A DNA stretch of 64,000 bases from Azospirillaceae bacterium (GTDB lineage: Bacteria; Pseudomonadota; Alphaproteobacteria; Azospirillales; Azospirillaceae), in NCBI GenBank assembly GCA_028283825.1, contig JAPWJW010000001.1, forward strand, positions 620,001 through 684,000, read 5' to 3'. Below, piece by piece: positions 26,440 through 35,284 of the stretch. The notes beneath the pieces were generated by a model. It did no database searches, had not been told where the DNA came from, and saw nothing but the letters and a program-made list of their open reading frames with translations. The translations under genes were made by a program, and so were the position numbers. Positions within the stretch are counted from its first letter, which is position 1. The number at the start of each line of letters is the position of its first letter.

Positions 26440-26583
26440 CACGGGATTGTCATCCTGGAAAGCCGGCGTTTGTGCCGGAAACGGCCGCTTATTGGCCAAA
26501 CTATACAGAAACTGGCCGGTTTTGGCGGATTAAGGCGGTGGGGTCAAACAGTCACGTCATCAGGGCGGGGTTGCGTGGGATGA

Positions 26584-26610
26584 CAATGAGAATGCGATTG
26601 ATTCTCATTG
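26584..26610. promoter_or_regulatory. Fur-type iron box between two TonB receptor genes
   Basis: CAATGAGAAT (26584-26593) and ATTCTCATTG (26601-26610) are perfect 10-base arms around a 7-base spacer. This is the GAGAATnATTCTC type of Fur box. It lies 50 bp before the haem receptor start, overlapping where its promoter should be, and 145 bp before the leftward receptor. Confidence 0.82.
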
Positions 26611-26659
26611 ACGTGCGGCATATAGCTGCAACAGCGAACGATCCTTTGGGGGAAAAAGA

Positions 26660-28954
26660 ATGCGGCGAACGCTGTTGAGAACGGTTCCGGTTTGGCTGTT
26701 GGCGGCGCTGGGGGGCGCCACCCTGGCCCACGCGGCGCCGGCGGACATGGCATCCGGCGATGCGGCCGCGGCGCCCGACGCGTCGGAACCGGCGGACCAG
26801 GTAACGGTCACCGCCACGCGCACGGCCAAGGACGTCAGCGATGTCCCGGCCAGCGTCAGCGTCATCACCAGCCAGCAGATCGACGAACAGCTGGTCACCG
26901 ACATCAAGGACCTGGTGAAGTACGAACCGGGCGTGACGGTGCGCAAAAGCCCGGCGCGCTTCACCCTGGCCGGCTCCTCCACCGGCCGTGACGGCGACAG
27001 CGGCTTCAACATCCGTGGCCTGGAAGGCAACCGGGTGCTGATGCTGGTGGACGGCGTGCGTGTGCCCGACGCCTATAGCTTCGGCGCCCAGAACATGGGC
27101 CGTGGCGACTATGGCGACCTCAGCCTGGTGAAGTCGGTGGAAATCCTGCGGGGCCCGGCCTCCGCGCTGTACGGCAGCGACGGCGTCGCCGGTGCCGTCG
27201 CCTTCACCACCAAGGACCCGGAAGACTTCCTCAGCCCCGGCAAGGATTGGGCGGCGCAGGGCACGGTGGGTTACACCTCGGCCGATGGCGCCTGGTCCAA
27301 GAGTGCGGTGACCGCCGGTCGTGTCGGCAACTGGCAGGCCCTGATCGCCTATACCCGCCGTGACGGCAACGAGCAGGCGACCGACGGTTCCAACGACAGC
27401 GCCAATACCAGCCGCACCACCGCCAACCCGCAGGATACCTATTCCAACGCGGTGCTGGCCAAGGTGGTGTACCAGCCGTCGGATGCCCATCGCCTGCGCC
27501 TGACCTTCGACCACGATGACAACCACACCAACACCACGCTGCTCAGCGCCATAGCGCCCACGCCGACCGCGTCCACCAGCGTCATCGGCCTGTGGGCCCG
27601 CGACCGGCAGAACAGCAACCGCGTCGGTTTCGACCACCGCTGGGACGTGGACACGGTGGCGGTCGACAGCCTGCGCTGGGCGGCCTACTACCAGGAAAGC
27701 GGCGCCACCCAGTATGGGTATGAGGATCGCAACACCGCCGTCGATCGGACGCGCAACAGCACCTTCGACACCAACGTCTACGGCCTGGACATCCAGGCGC
27801 AAAGCAAGCCGTTGGGCGGCGCCATCACCAACACCTTCGTGTACGGCGGCGACTATTCCGTCACCCACCAGGAAAGCCTGCGTGACGGCACGGTGGCCTC
27901 GGTCGGCGACACCTTCCCGTCGCGCGCATATCCCACCACCGATTACACCCTGGCCGGCTTCTTCGTTCAGGATGAGATCAACGCCTTCGACAAGCGTTTG
28001 ACCCTCTATCCGGCGGTGCGCTTCGATTATTACGACCTGTCGCCGCACCCGGACGCCCTCTATACGGCGGGTGAGGCCATCGGCAAGAACGACAGCCACG
28101 TTTCGCCCAAGCTGGGCATCATGTACCACGTCCTGCCGGAGGTGGGCGTGTTCGTGAACCTGGCGGAAGGCTTCAAGGCGCCGGCGCCGTCGCAGATCAA
28201 CAACGGCTTCTCCAACCCCACCAGCTTCTACCAGTCCGTCTCCAACCCCAACCTGAAGGCGGAAACCAGCCAGACCATCGAAGGTGGTTTCAAGTTCAAC
28301 GGTGGCTGGGGCCGGAACGATGGCCGGGGCGACGCCAAGGGCGGCGACGGCAGCCTGTTCGGCGGCGGTGCCCGTTGGGACGCCAGCATCAGCGGCTACG
28401 CCGGCCGTTACCGCGACTTCATCGACCAGGTGCAGGTCAGCGGCAACTTCACCGCCGCCAACCCGGCCATCTATGAATACGTGAACCTGTCGCGCGTCAC
28501 CATCCAGGGGGCCGAGGCCAAGGGCCAGGTCACCTTCGCGTCGGGCATCGGCATGCTGGCCGCCTTCTCCTACACCCATGGCGAGTCGACCGAGGACGGT
28601 GTCACCACCGGCCTGGACAGCGTGGAGCCGTGGAAGCTGGTGGTGGGCCTGACCTACCGTGATCCGGCCGGGCGCTTCGGCGGCCAGGCGACCCTGACCC
28701 ATTCCGGTGCCAAGGACCGGGCGGATGTCAGCAGCGCCACCTACTACCTGCCGCCGGCCTTCACCATCGTGGACGCCACCGCCTATTGGAACGTGACGGA
28801 GAACGCCACTGTCCGCGCCGGTGTCTTCAACCTGTTCGACGAGAAGTACTGGTGGTGGAGCGACGTGCGCGGGGTGGCCGCCACCTCCACCGTGCTGGAC
28901 GGCTACACCCAGCCGGGCCGCAACTTCGGCGCCTCCATCACGCTGAAGCTCTGA
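26660..28954 (+). CDS. TonB-dependent haem/haemoglobin receptor
   Basis: 764 residues with a signal peptide (cut near AHAAPADM). The plug domain includes SVITSQQIDEQLVTDIKDLVKYEPGVTVRKSPARFTLAGSSTGRDGDSGFNIRGLEGNRVLMLVDGVRVPD, closely following the haem/transferrin/lactoferrin receptor subfamily (HmuR/HemR). The barrel ends in a terminal strand (NFGASITLKL). It should import haem across the outer membrane with TonB-ExbBD energy. The Fur box just upstream supports repression by iron. A DUF6607 gene follows 120 bp downstream, and that family commonly accompanies such receptors. Confidence 0.88.
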   Translation: MRRTLLRTVPVWLLAALGGATLAHAAPADMASGDAAAAPDASEPADQVTVTATRTAKDVSDVPASVSVITSQQIDEQLVTDIKDLVKYEPGVTVRKSPARFTLAGSSTGRDGDSGFNIRGLEGNRVLMLVDGVRVPDAYSFGAQNMGRGDYGDLSLVKSVEILRGPASALYGSDGVAGAVAFTTKDPEDFLSPGKDWAAQGTVGYTSADGAWSKSAVTAGRVGNWQALIAYTRRDGNEQATDGSNDSANTSRTTANPQDTYSNAVLAKVVYQPSDAHRLRLTFDHDDNHTNTTLLSAIAPTPTASTSVIGLWARDRQNSNRVGFDHRWDVDTVAVDSLRWAAYYQESGATQYGYEDRNTAVDRTRNSTFDTNVYGLDIQAQSKPLGGAITNTFVYGGDYSVTHQESLRDGTVASVGDTFPSRAYPTTDYTLAGFFVQDEINAFDKRLTLYPAVRFDYYDLSPHPDALYTAGEAIGKNDSHVSPKLGIMYHVLPEVGVFVNLAEGFKAPAPSQINNGFSNPTSFYQSVSNPNLKAETSQTIEGGFKFNGGWGRNDGRGDAKGGDGSLFGGGARWDASISGYAGRYRDFIDQVQVSGNFTAANPAIYEYVNLSRVTIQGAEAKGQVTFASGIGMLAAFSYTHGESTEDGVTTGLDSVEPWKLVVGLTYRDPAGRFGGQATLTHSGAKDRADVSSATYYLPPAFTIVDATAYWNVTENATVRAGVFNLFDEKYWWWSDVRGVAATSTVLDGYTQPGRNFGASITLKL

Positions 28955-28966
28955 TCCGATCCGACC

Positions 28967-28996
28967 ATCCGGCCGACGGGGGATAGTCGGCCGGAT
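28967..28996 (+). terminator. hairpin between the haem receptor and the DUF6607 gene
   Basis: ATCCGGCCGAC (28967-28977) pairs with GTCGGCCGGAT (28986-28996), an 11-pair stem without a T run. A second G+C-rich hairpin (GCCGCCGGC ... GCCGGCGGC) follows at about 29000-29030. They may stabilise the receptor mRNA end or attenuate read-through rather than terminate fully. Confidence 0.5.
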
Positions 28997-29074
28997 CGCC
29001 GCCGGCGGGGGCCGTGCCCTGCCGGCGGCACTTTCCATTTCCGACCGCACGACCCTCGATCCAGGAGGCCAACC

Positions 29075-30094
29075 ATGACGCACAACCCGTTGAAGACTGA
29101 TCGGCGCCGTTTCCTCACCGGTGCCGCCCTGCTGGGTGCCACCGCCGCCGTCCCCGCCGCCCTGTCGCTGTCGCCGGCCCGCGCCGCCACCCCGGATACG
29201 GGTCCGGCGCCGGACGCGGACCGCAAGGCCATCCTGGGCATGGCCGGCACCTACAAGGTGACCTTCGACTTCCGTGAGACGACACCCTTCCTGGCGGATT
29301 ACAAGCCCATCGCACCCAAAGTGATGGGGGGCGACGAAGTGGTGCGGGTGGCGGAGGACACCGGGTCCGTCATCCGCCTTCAGCACCTGCTGGTGGTCGA
29401 GGGCAAGGATGGCCAGCCCTTCGTGGTCAAGCACTGGCGCCAGGACTGGGCCTACCAGCCCGCCGCCGTGCTGGCCTACCAGGGCACCGGCCATTGGTCG
29501 CTGACCCCGGTGGACGCAGGCCTGGCCAAGGGCGCCTGGTCGCAGACGGTGTGGCAGACGGACGATTCCCCGCGCTATGGCGGCATCGGCCGCTGGCGCC
29601 ATGATGCCGGCGTCTCGCGCTGGACCAGCGAGGAGACCTGGCGGCCCCTGGCCCGCCGCGATGCCACCCGGCATCCGCCCTATGACCGCTACGCCGGCGT
29701 CAACCGCCACGCCCTGACGCCCGCCGGCTGGGTGCACGAACAGGAGAACGCCAAGGTGGGGCCGCGCGACGGTAACCTCGTCACCTTCGTGCATGAGTCG
29801 GTGATCAACACCTATGCCCGCTCCGCCGACTTCCCCGTCGTGGCGGCGGACGACTATTGGACGAAGACCAACGTCTACTGGGCGGCCGTGCGCGCCACCT
29901 GGGACGACGTCATCGCCCAGCACCAGGGCGTGTCGGTGGCGGAAGAGGCCGAGAACGGCTCCGCCACCGGGCACGCGCTGATGGAACTGGGCACCACCAT
30001 CGCCAAGGGCGGCAAAAGCGTGCCTGACGCCATCGCCGAGGCCCGCCGCATCATCGCGGACGGGACCAAGGCGACGGGCAAGTCGGGCGCCTGA
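29075..30094 (+). CDS. Tat-exported DUF6607 family protein
   Basis: 339 residues, ATG 29075 after CCAGGAGGCCAACC. The N-terminus has a twin-arginine signal, DRRRFLTGAALLGATAAVPAAL, with cleavage near ARAATP, so a folded periplasmic protein is expected. The body matches DUF6607: ILGMAGTYKVTFDFRET, many Trp residues (VVKHWRQDWAYQP, GRWRHDAG), and WVHEQENAKV. The function of this family is unknown. It follows the iron-boxed haem receptor and is probably in its operon, so a role in handling haem or iron in the periplasm is inferred. Confidence 0.8.
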   Translation: MTHNPLKTDRRRFLTGAALLGATAAVPAALSLSPARAATPDTGPAPDADRKAILGMAGTYKVTFDFRETTPFLADYKPIAPKVMGGDEVVRVAEDTGSVIRLQHLLVVEGKDGQPFVVKHWRQDWAYQPAAVLAYQGTGHWSLTPVDAGLAKGAWSQTVWQTDDSPRYGGIGRWRHDAGVSRWTSEETWRPLARRDATRHPPYDRYAGVNRHALTPAGWVHEQENAKVGPRDGNLVTFVHESVINTYARSADFPVVAADDYWTKTNVYWAAVRATWDDVIAQHQGVSVAEEAENGSATGHALMELGTTIAKGGKSVPDAIAEARRIIADGTKATGKSGA

Positions 30095-30103
30095 CGCCGC
30101 CGG

Positions 30104-30143
30104 CCGCCGCCCCGCACCGCCCGCGCGGGGCGGCGGTTATTTT
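30104..30143 (+). terminator. terminator of the DUF6607 gene
   Basis: CCGCCGCCCCGC (30104-30115) pairs with GCGGGGCGGCGG (30125-30136), then TTATTTT. A 12-pair stem ten bases after the stop codon. Confidence 0.9.
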
Positions 30144-30168
30144 GTGTATGTGTTCCTCAAGCGCCGGC

Positions 30169-30531
30169 TCACGCCAGCCACAGCAGGGCCAGCCCGATGG
30201 CGGCCGGCAGCGCCTGGATCATCAGGATGCGGCGGCTGACCGACCAGGCGCCGTAGGCGCCGGCGATGACGACGCAGGCCAGGAAGAAGGTCTTGATGTG
30301 CAGGCCGGCCAGCGGGTCGGGGTAGGCCAGGCCCCAGATCAGGCCCGCCGCCAGGAAGCCGTTGTACAGGCCCTGGTTGGCGGCCAGCACGGCCGACGCC
30401 TGGGCCTTTTCCAGCGATTGGCGGAAGGTGCGCAGGCCGGTGGGCTTGGTCCACAGGAACATCTCCAGCACCAGGAACCAGGCGTGCAGGGCGGCCACCA
30501 GCGCCACCACGATATTGGCGATCAAATCCAC
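30169..30531 (-). CDS. DUF1304 integral membrane protein
   Basis: 120 residues from GTG 30531, chosen because GGGGGA lies six bases upstream and because the family begins at this point (VDLIANIVVALVAALHAWFLVLEMFLWTKP). Four hydrophobic helices are visible. The signature ANQGLYNGFLAAGLIWG is intact near residues 51-67. The function of DUF1304 proteins is not known. Nothing nearby gives a clue. The last part of the gene is separated from the DUF6607 terminator by a 16-base string that resembles the head of the hairpin-repeat family. Confidence 0.88.
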   Translation of the reverse strand: MDLIANIVVALVAALHAWFLVLEMFLWTKPTGLRTFRQSLEKAQASAVLAANQGLYNGFLAAGLIWGLAYPDPLAGLHIKTFFLACVVIAGAYGAWSVSRRILMIQALPAAIGLALLWLA

Positions 30532-30596
30532 GAAATCCCCCCATTTATTGCGGCATAATCCCAGCATGCCGGTATCGCCACCATAGCATGAAAATA

Positions 30597-30628
30597 GGGA
30601 CCGCCCGGTCGCCCGGACGGCCCCTTTT
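30597..30628 (-). terminator. probable terminator of the 30651-33095 receptor gene
   Basis: On the minus strand GGGGCCGTCCGG and CCGGGCGGTCCC can pair with wobble and one imperfect step, followed by TATTTT. It lies 20 bases after the receptor stop codon. Confidence 0.6.
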
Positions 30629-30650
30629 CAAAAAACCGGCGCCCTTAAAC

Positions 30651-33095
30651 TCAGAACGTGTAGGCCAGGCGGAAATAATACATGCCGCCGTCGTAGCCGA
30701 AGGGCGAGGTGTCCGGATATTGGTCACCGTAGGCCAGGCGGCTGCTGCTGCGGTTCTTCTGCGGATAGGTGTCGAACAGGTTCTGGGCGCCGACGGTGGC
30801 GGTCAGGCTCTCCGTCACCTTGTAGGCGACCTCCGCATCGAAGATCCAATTGGGGTCATAGTTCTGGCCGGCGCTGACATTGTCCTGCCAGGCACCGTAA
30901 TAGCTGCCGCGATACATGAAGTTGAACGCGCCGATGTCGTAAGTGGCGGTCAGGTTCACGCGGTAATGCGGCAGGCCGTTCTCGATATCGTGCTTACGTT
31001 CTTCACTGATGACGATGGTATCGTACTTGGTCACTTCGGTGTGGTTGATGTTGGCCGCCGCCGTCAGGTGCAGTTCGCCGTCGTACAGGTCGAAGGTCTT
31101 GTTGGCGACGATGTCCACGCCCTGGGTGCGGGTGTCGAAGGCGTTGGCGAAATAGTTGACGTTGCCCAGGGTGTTGGCGCCGACCACGCCCAGGGCCGCC
31201 AGCCTGATCTGGTCGGCGGCGCTGACCGTGAAGTCGCTGGTGATGCCGATGCGGTCCTCGACCTTGATGTTGTAGTAGTCGACGGTCAGGTTGACCTTGT
31301 ACGGCAGGTCGAACACCAGGCCGCCGGAGATGTTGAACGAGGTCTCGGGCTTCAGCGTCTTGGCGCCGTAATATTGGGCCACCGCGCTATCGACCGGGAA
31401 GGTGCCCAGCACGATGGGTTCCGGACTGCCCGCCTTGAAGGTGGTCTGTGTGCTGCTGATGTGCGACTGGCCGGGGGTGGGTGCCCGGAAGCCGGTGTTG
31501 ACGGACGACCGGATGGCCACCCAGTCGGTCAGCTGATAACGGCCGAACACCTTCCAGTTGGTGGTGTCGCCGAAATCGTCATAGTCCTCATACCGCAGGG
31601 CCACGCCGGCGCTCAGATCCTTGATGATGTCGGCTTCGGCGTCGGCGTAGAAGGCGTAGTTGCCGCGCGGATACTGGCCGGCGTCGGTGGCGGTGAAGCC
31701 GGGATAGCCGTTGGATCCGATGGGCATGCCGGCGGTGTAGTACGGTCCCGCCTGGTAGGACGCCGTGTCGCCCGGCTTGATGGTGTAGGTCTCACGCCGG
31801 TATTCGCCGCCGCCGGCCAGGGTCAGCGGGCTGGCCAGCCAGTCCAGGTGCACCGGGTAGGCCAGGTCCAGGTTGAAGTTGGTTTCCTCCTGGATCTGCG
31901 TGCCGACATAGAACTGGCGCGGCGATGTCGGGCCCAGGGACGGGTTGACCGTGTTTTTGATGCTGTAGCGCAGTTCGTCCTTACCGTAGGACGCGCTGGC
32001 GTCGATCATCAGGCCGGACTTCAGGGTGGTCTTGTAGCCGCCGGTGATGCTGCTGTCCAAGATGTCGCCGTAGAACCAGGGCGTGAAGCCGTTGGGGAAG
32101 GCGCTGGCCCATTTGAAGGTCGACCCATCGGCCAAGGTGAACGGCGTGATCAGCCACGATACCGTGGTGGGATTGCGGTAGTTGAAGCTTTCCTTGGCAT
32201 AGCTGTGGCCGAAATTGCCGAACAGGTAGACCTTGGAATTGTCGGTCAGGTCGATGCCGCTGTTGATGAACAGGCGTTGCGCCTCCACCGCCGGGTCGCC
32301 GAAGCGCTGGGCCGGGTTGGGAATGTCCAGTCCCGCCGCCGTCAGGGCGGCGGCATCGGGGCGCTGGGTCCCGCGCGACGTCGGATCGTTCTTCACATAT
32401 TCGGCGCTGATGTTGACGAAGCCCCGGTCCCCCAGCGGCAGGCCGGAATTGGCCTGGATGTGGGCGCTGCCGCCGTCGCCGGCGTAGGTCTGGCCCCATT
32501 GGGCGACGATGGTGCCGTGGTCGGCCGAATCCTTCAGGGTGAAGTTCATCACGCCGGCGATGGCGTCCGACCCGTACTGGGCGGCGGCACCGTCACGCAG
32601 CACGTCCAACTGCTTGATGGCGATGGCCGGGATCTGCGCCAGATCCGGCCCCTGCGCGCCCTGGGTCAGGCCGTTGGCGCCGATCTGCACCAGGGCCGAC
32701 CGGTGGAAACGCTTGCCGTTGATCAGGACCAACGTCTCATCCGGCGGCAGGCCGCGCAGCGTCGGCGGCCGCACGAAGGTCGATCCGTCAGAGATGGCGA
32801 AGCGGGCCACGTTGAACGACGGCACCAACTGCCGCAGCAGGTCGTTGGTGTCGCCGCCGGCCTGGTGCGCCAGATCCTCCGGCGTGAAGACATCGATGGG
32901 GGCGGGTGAGTCCGCCACCGACCGGTCGACGCGCCGGGTACCCGTGACCACGATTTCACTCATCGTGTCGGTATCGGCCGCCGGTGCCTCGGCCGCGTGG
33001 GCCGTGCCCAAGGCCATCCAGCCTGCCCCGCAGAGCAAGGCAAGTTTCACAGGTTTTTTAGTAAAAATTCCCCGTAAGTAAGTAGATTGCGTCAT
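30651..33095 (-). CDS. TonB-dependent receptor with extended plug
   Basis: 814 residues from ATG 33095, behind a GGGGGC ribosome site. The signal peptide ends near THAAEAP. The TonB box region is SEIVVTGTRR. The plug contains SPAPIDVFTPEDLAHQAGGDTNDLLRQLVPSFNVARFAISDGSTFVRPPTLRGLPPDETLVLINGKRFHRSALVQ, the sub-type common in sphingomonads and related bacteria. The barrel ends MYYFRLAYTF. The substrate is unknown, and no transporter or enzyme lies in the same transcript. The upstream 270 bp is unusually A+T-rich for this window and must contain its promoter. Confidence 0.88.
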   Translation of the reverse strand: MTQSTYLRGIFTKKPVKLALLCGAGWMALGTAHAAEAPAADTDTMSEIVVTGTRRVDRSVADSPAPIDVFTPEDLAHQAGGDTNDLLRQLVPSFNVARFAISDGSTFVRPPTLRGLPPDETLVLINGKRFHRSALVQIGANGLTQGAQGPDLAQIPAIAIKQLDVLRDGAAAQYGSDAIAGVMNFTLKDSADHGTIVAQWGQTYAGDGGSAHIQANSGLPLGDRGFVNISAEYVKNDPTSRGTQRPDAAALTAAGLDIPNPAQRFGDPAVEAQRLFINSGIDLTDNSKVYLFGNFGHSYAKESFNYRNPTTVSWLITPFTLADGSTFKWASAFPNGFTPWFYGDILDSSITGGYKTTLKSGLMIDASASYGKDELRYSIKNTVNPSLGPTSPRQFYVGTQIQEETNFNLDLAYPVHLDWLASPLTLAGGGEYRRETYTIKPGDTASYQAGPYYTAGMPIGSNGYPGFTATDAGQYPRGNYAFYADAEADIIKDLSAGVALRYEDYDDFGDTTNWKVFGRYQLTDWVAIRSSVNTGFRAPTPGQSHISSTQTTFKAGSPEPIVLGTFPVDSAVAQYYGAKTLKPETSFNISGGLVFDLPYKVNLTVDYYNIKVEDRIGITSDFTVSAADQIRLAALGVVGANTLGNVNYFANAFDTRTQGVDIVANKTFDLYDGELHLTAAANINHTEVTKYDTIVISEERKHDIENGLPHYRVNLTATYDIGAFNFMYRGSYYGAWQDNVSAGQNYDPNWIFDAEVAYKVTESLTATVGAQNLFDTYPQKNRSSSRLAYGDQYPDTSPFGYDGGMYYFRLAYTF

Positions 33096-33365
33096 GTTGG
33101 CCCCCTGATCTTTGGGTTTTTTTAGATCATGGAAGCTTGATGCCGCGATTCCCCGCGTCATTTTCTGGAAGAGACGACTCTTTGTCCCCGTTCGTCTCAA
33201 CCAGAAGTGTCGGAAAATTTTGCAAATAAGTCAAAGTGCTATTTTGCTATCAGTTCAATCTGTGTCTCTTCTCTTCAACCTGTGGTTTTTTCACAACATT
33301 CCTTCATGGGTATGCCGTAGGAATCGGCGGATAGTCACAGCGGGTGCCGTGTGAAAAGGGGCCCG
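33096..33365. other. A+T-rich intergenic region upstream of the 30651-33095 receptor
   Basis: No gene is visible. Base composition is clearly lower in G+C than its surroundings. GAGACGA (33171-33177) and TCGTCTC (33192-33198) form a 7-base inverted repeat about 75 bp before the receptor start, a possible operator. The end of the cytochrome c gene lies at its right edge. Confidence 0.4.
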
Positions 33366-33770
33366 CTAATGCGTGACGACCGGCGCCTTGTCCTGCGGGT
33401 GGGCGTTATTCTTCACCTGGGTGACGAAGGCGGCGTCCACCGCCGGGGCGGAATTGCCCCAGGCTTGCCGCACATAACTGATGATGTCGGCCAACTGCTG
33501 TTCGCTGAGGACGGCGGCAAAGGTCGGCATGCCGCCCCGGCCCTGCAGCACGGTGCGGACCATCGGTTCCGCATCGCCCTGAACGAAGGGATCGCCGGCC
33601 AGAGCGGGAAAGGCCCCCTTCACACCCTGTCCCGTCTTCTGGTGGCAGGCGGCACATTTGTGATTGAACAGGTCCTGGCCCTGGGCCACGTCCTGCGCCT
33701 GGGCCCCCAGGGGGGCGAGCGCGGAAACCAGGGCGGCGGTGATGATTTTCCTCATCCCGCGCCCCCTCAC
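33366..33770 (-). CDS. class I cytochrome c
   Basis: 134 residues. The signal peptide is cut after AQAQ. One haem motif CAACH has C39, C42 and H43, and GGMPTF supplies the Met axial ligand around residue 83. It is a single-domain periplasmic electron carrier of the c5/c551-like group. ATG 33770 overlaps the stop of the FAD amine oxidase gene by four bases (ATGA), so the two are coupled. A second ATG at 33755 is also possible. Its partner is therefore most likely the oxidase, as in NicA2-type amine oxidases that pass electrons to a cytochrome c and not to oxygen. Confidence 0.9.
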   Translation of the reverse strand: MRGRGMRKIITAALVSALAPLGAQAQDVAQGQDLFNHKCAACHQKTGQGVKGAFPALAGDPFVQGDAEPMVRTVLQGRGGMPTFAAVLSEQQLADIISYVRQAWGNSAPAVDAAFVTQVKNNAHPQDKAPVVTH

Positions 33771-35284
33771 GCCGCCACGCGTTGGTGGATTTGCGCGATC
33801 TGGTGCCAGGCGGATTCGATGCCCCCCGCCTGCCAGCCGCCGATATAGCTGATGTGCTCCCCCGCCAGGTAGATGCGGCGGTCGGGCTTGTTCAGCACGG
33901 GATATGCTGACTTGCGCGCCTCCTCACTCCAGTTGGCCCAGCCACCCAGATTGTACTGGATCAGGTGCCAGGAGGCGGAGAAGGCGTTCTCGAAGCTGTC
34001 CTTGTATTGCGGGAAGATGCGCTGGCCGGCGTCCAGGGCGATGCCCGCCCGCTCCACCGGGCTGTTGGCGCTCATGTCCGTGGCGTCGGCCCCGAACATG
34101 TAATAGCCCAGCAGCACGCCCTTGGCGGATTGCCAGCCGCTGGACGGCAGGCTGATCTGGTTGATGCCCGGCGCGTCGGTGTAGACGTGACCGCCATAGA
34201 TGGCGTCGTCCTCTTCCCAGAAGCGGCGCTTCATCTGCAGGCCGATCTTGCACACGGGATCGTAGGGCACCATGGCCATGGCCTGCTTGAAGCCGTCGCC
34301 GAAGTCGGCGTCGATGCCGCGCAGGACCGACAGCGGAATGGTGCACAGGCAATAGTCGGCGGTGATCGTGCTGCGCTTGCCGGTCTTGGTGTCCAGGTAA
34401 TCCACCGTCACGCCGCTGTCGGACTGGCGTATCTTCTCCACCTCCGCATTGTATTTGATCAGGTGGCCGACCTGCTTCTCGAAGCCCTTGGCCACCTGGT
34501 CCATGCCGCCTACCGGCTGGAACATAGTGTGCTGCTGTTCGAAGCTGCCGACCGATTGCACCATGCGCCACAGCTTGGATTGCACCAGGTCGGGGAAGGC
34601 GTAGGGGGCGCTGGGCACGCCGGGGCCCGGGTCGTCGATGCCGGCGCCGGGGCGCACGGCGTAACCGCGGCCATCCGTGCCGCGATAGGCCAGATCCTTG
34701 TCCAGATAGCCTTCGCCGCGCAGGTATTCCACGAACAGGTCGACGTCGTCCTTGGACAGGCCGGTGTCCAGCTTGCCCGAGGTGGCGGCCTTCGCCACCA
34801 TTTCCGAGGTATAACCGCGCATGTCGGCCCGCACCTCGAACTGGCGGACGCGCTTGCCGGCCAGGGGGCCTTTCACCGTGTCGAAGCGGGCGTAGGAGGC
34901 GTCGTTCTCATTCACCATCACCTCCAGCGGGATGCCGAAGGTCTTGGTGTAGTGCAGGGTGGAGCGGTGGCAGAACGGGATGCGCCAGGGGCCATGGTTC
35001 AGGTACAGGCCGGCGTCGAACTTGCACTCCTGTTCCTCGCCGCCCAGTTCGGTCAGCTTGAAACCTTTGCGCGCCGTCTGGCAGCGGCCGCCGGCGAAGG
35101 CGCGGGCCTCCAGAATCGTGACCTGATAGCCCAGCTTGCTCATCTCATAAGCTGCCGTCATGCCGGCGACGCCGGCCCCCAGGATCAGCAGCTTATGGCC
35201 GGCGCCCGACCCGCGCAGGGCGGGCGGGGCATCGGCGGCCGAGGCGATGCCCGACCCCCAGGCGTTCATCGCCGTCATCACCAT
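33767..35284 (-). CDS. flavin monoamine oxidase family protein (N-terminal Tat signal split off by a frameshift)
   Basis: 505 residues from the first in-frame ATG (35284). The FAD-binding motif LLILGAGVAGMTAAYEMSKLGYQVTILEAR is at about residues 32-61, and the C-terminal FAD/substrate block is RIYLAGEHISYIGGWQAGGIESAW. It should oxidise an amine to an imine. From 35284 it starts in the middle of what looks like a Tat signal, because the bases just upstream encode RRHFLERAALLGGSA in the same frame but are cut off by a TGA at 35333-35335. Cytochrome c is coupled downstream and a RidA-like imine deaminase lies upstream. If the frameshift is real the enzyme would stay in the cytoplasm, away from its cytochrome. 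Confidence 0.85.
   Translation of the reverse strand: MVMTAMNAWGSGIASAADAPPALRGSGAGHKLLILGAGVAGMTAAYEMSKLGYQVTILEARAFAGGRCQTARKGFKLTELGGEEQECKFDAGLYLNHGPWRIPFCHRSTLHYTKTFGIPLEVMVNENDASYARFDTVKGPLAGKRVRQFEVRADMRGYTSEMVAKAATSGKLDTGLSKDDVDLFVEYLRGEGYLDKDLAYRGTDGRGYAVRPGAGIDDPGPGVPSAPYAFPDLVQSKLWRMVQSVGSFEQQHTMFQPVGGMDQVAKGFEKQVGHLIKYNAEVEKIRQSDSGVTVDYLDTKTGKRSTITADYCLCTIPLSVLRGIDADFGDGFKQAMAMVPYDPVCKIGLQMKRRFWEEDDAIYGGHVYTDAPGINQISLPSSGWQSAKGVLLGYYMFGADATDMSANSPVERAGIALDAGQRIFPQYKDSFENAFSASWHLIQYNLGGWANWSEEARKSAYPVLNKPDRRIYLAGEHISYIGGWQAGGIESAWHQIAQIHQRVAA

Noticed and set aside
26440-26659. TPP riboswitch upstream of the vitamin-type TonB receptor
   Set aside because: I looked for the CTGAGA and ACCTGAT-type conserved segments on the minus strand and did not find them.
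26552-29974. A 1140-codon leftward open frame across the haem receptor and DUF6607 genes
   Set aside because: It spans two real genes and their gap in antisense and has shadow composition.
30588-32909. A 773-codon rightward frame inside the TonB receptor gene
   Set aside because: Antisense to a clear receptor; repetitive Gly/Val/Asp/Gln composition of a shadow.
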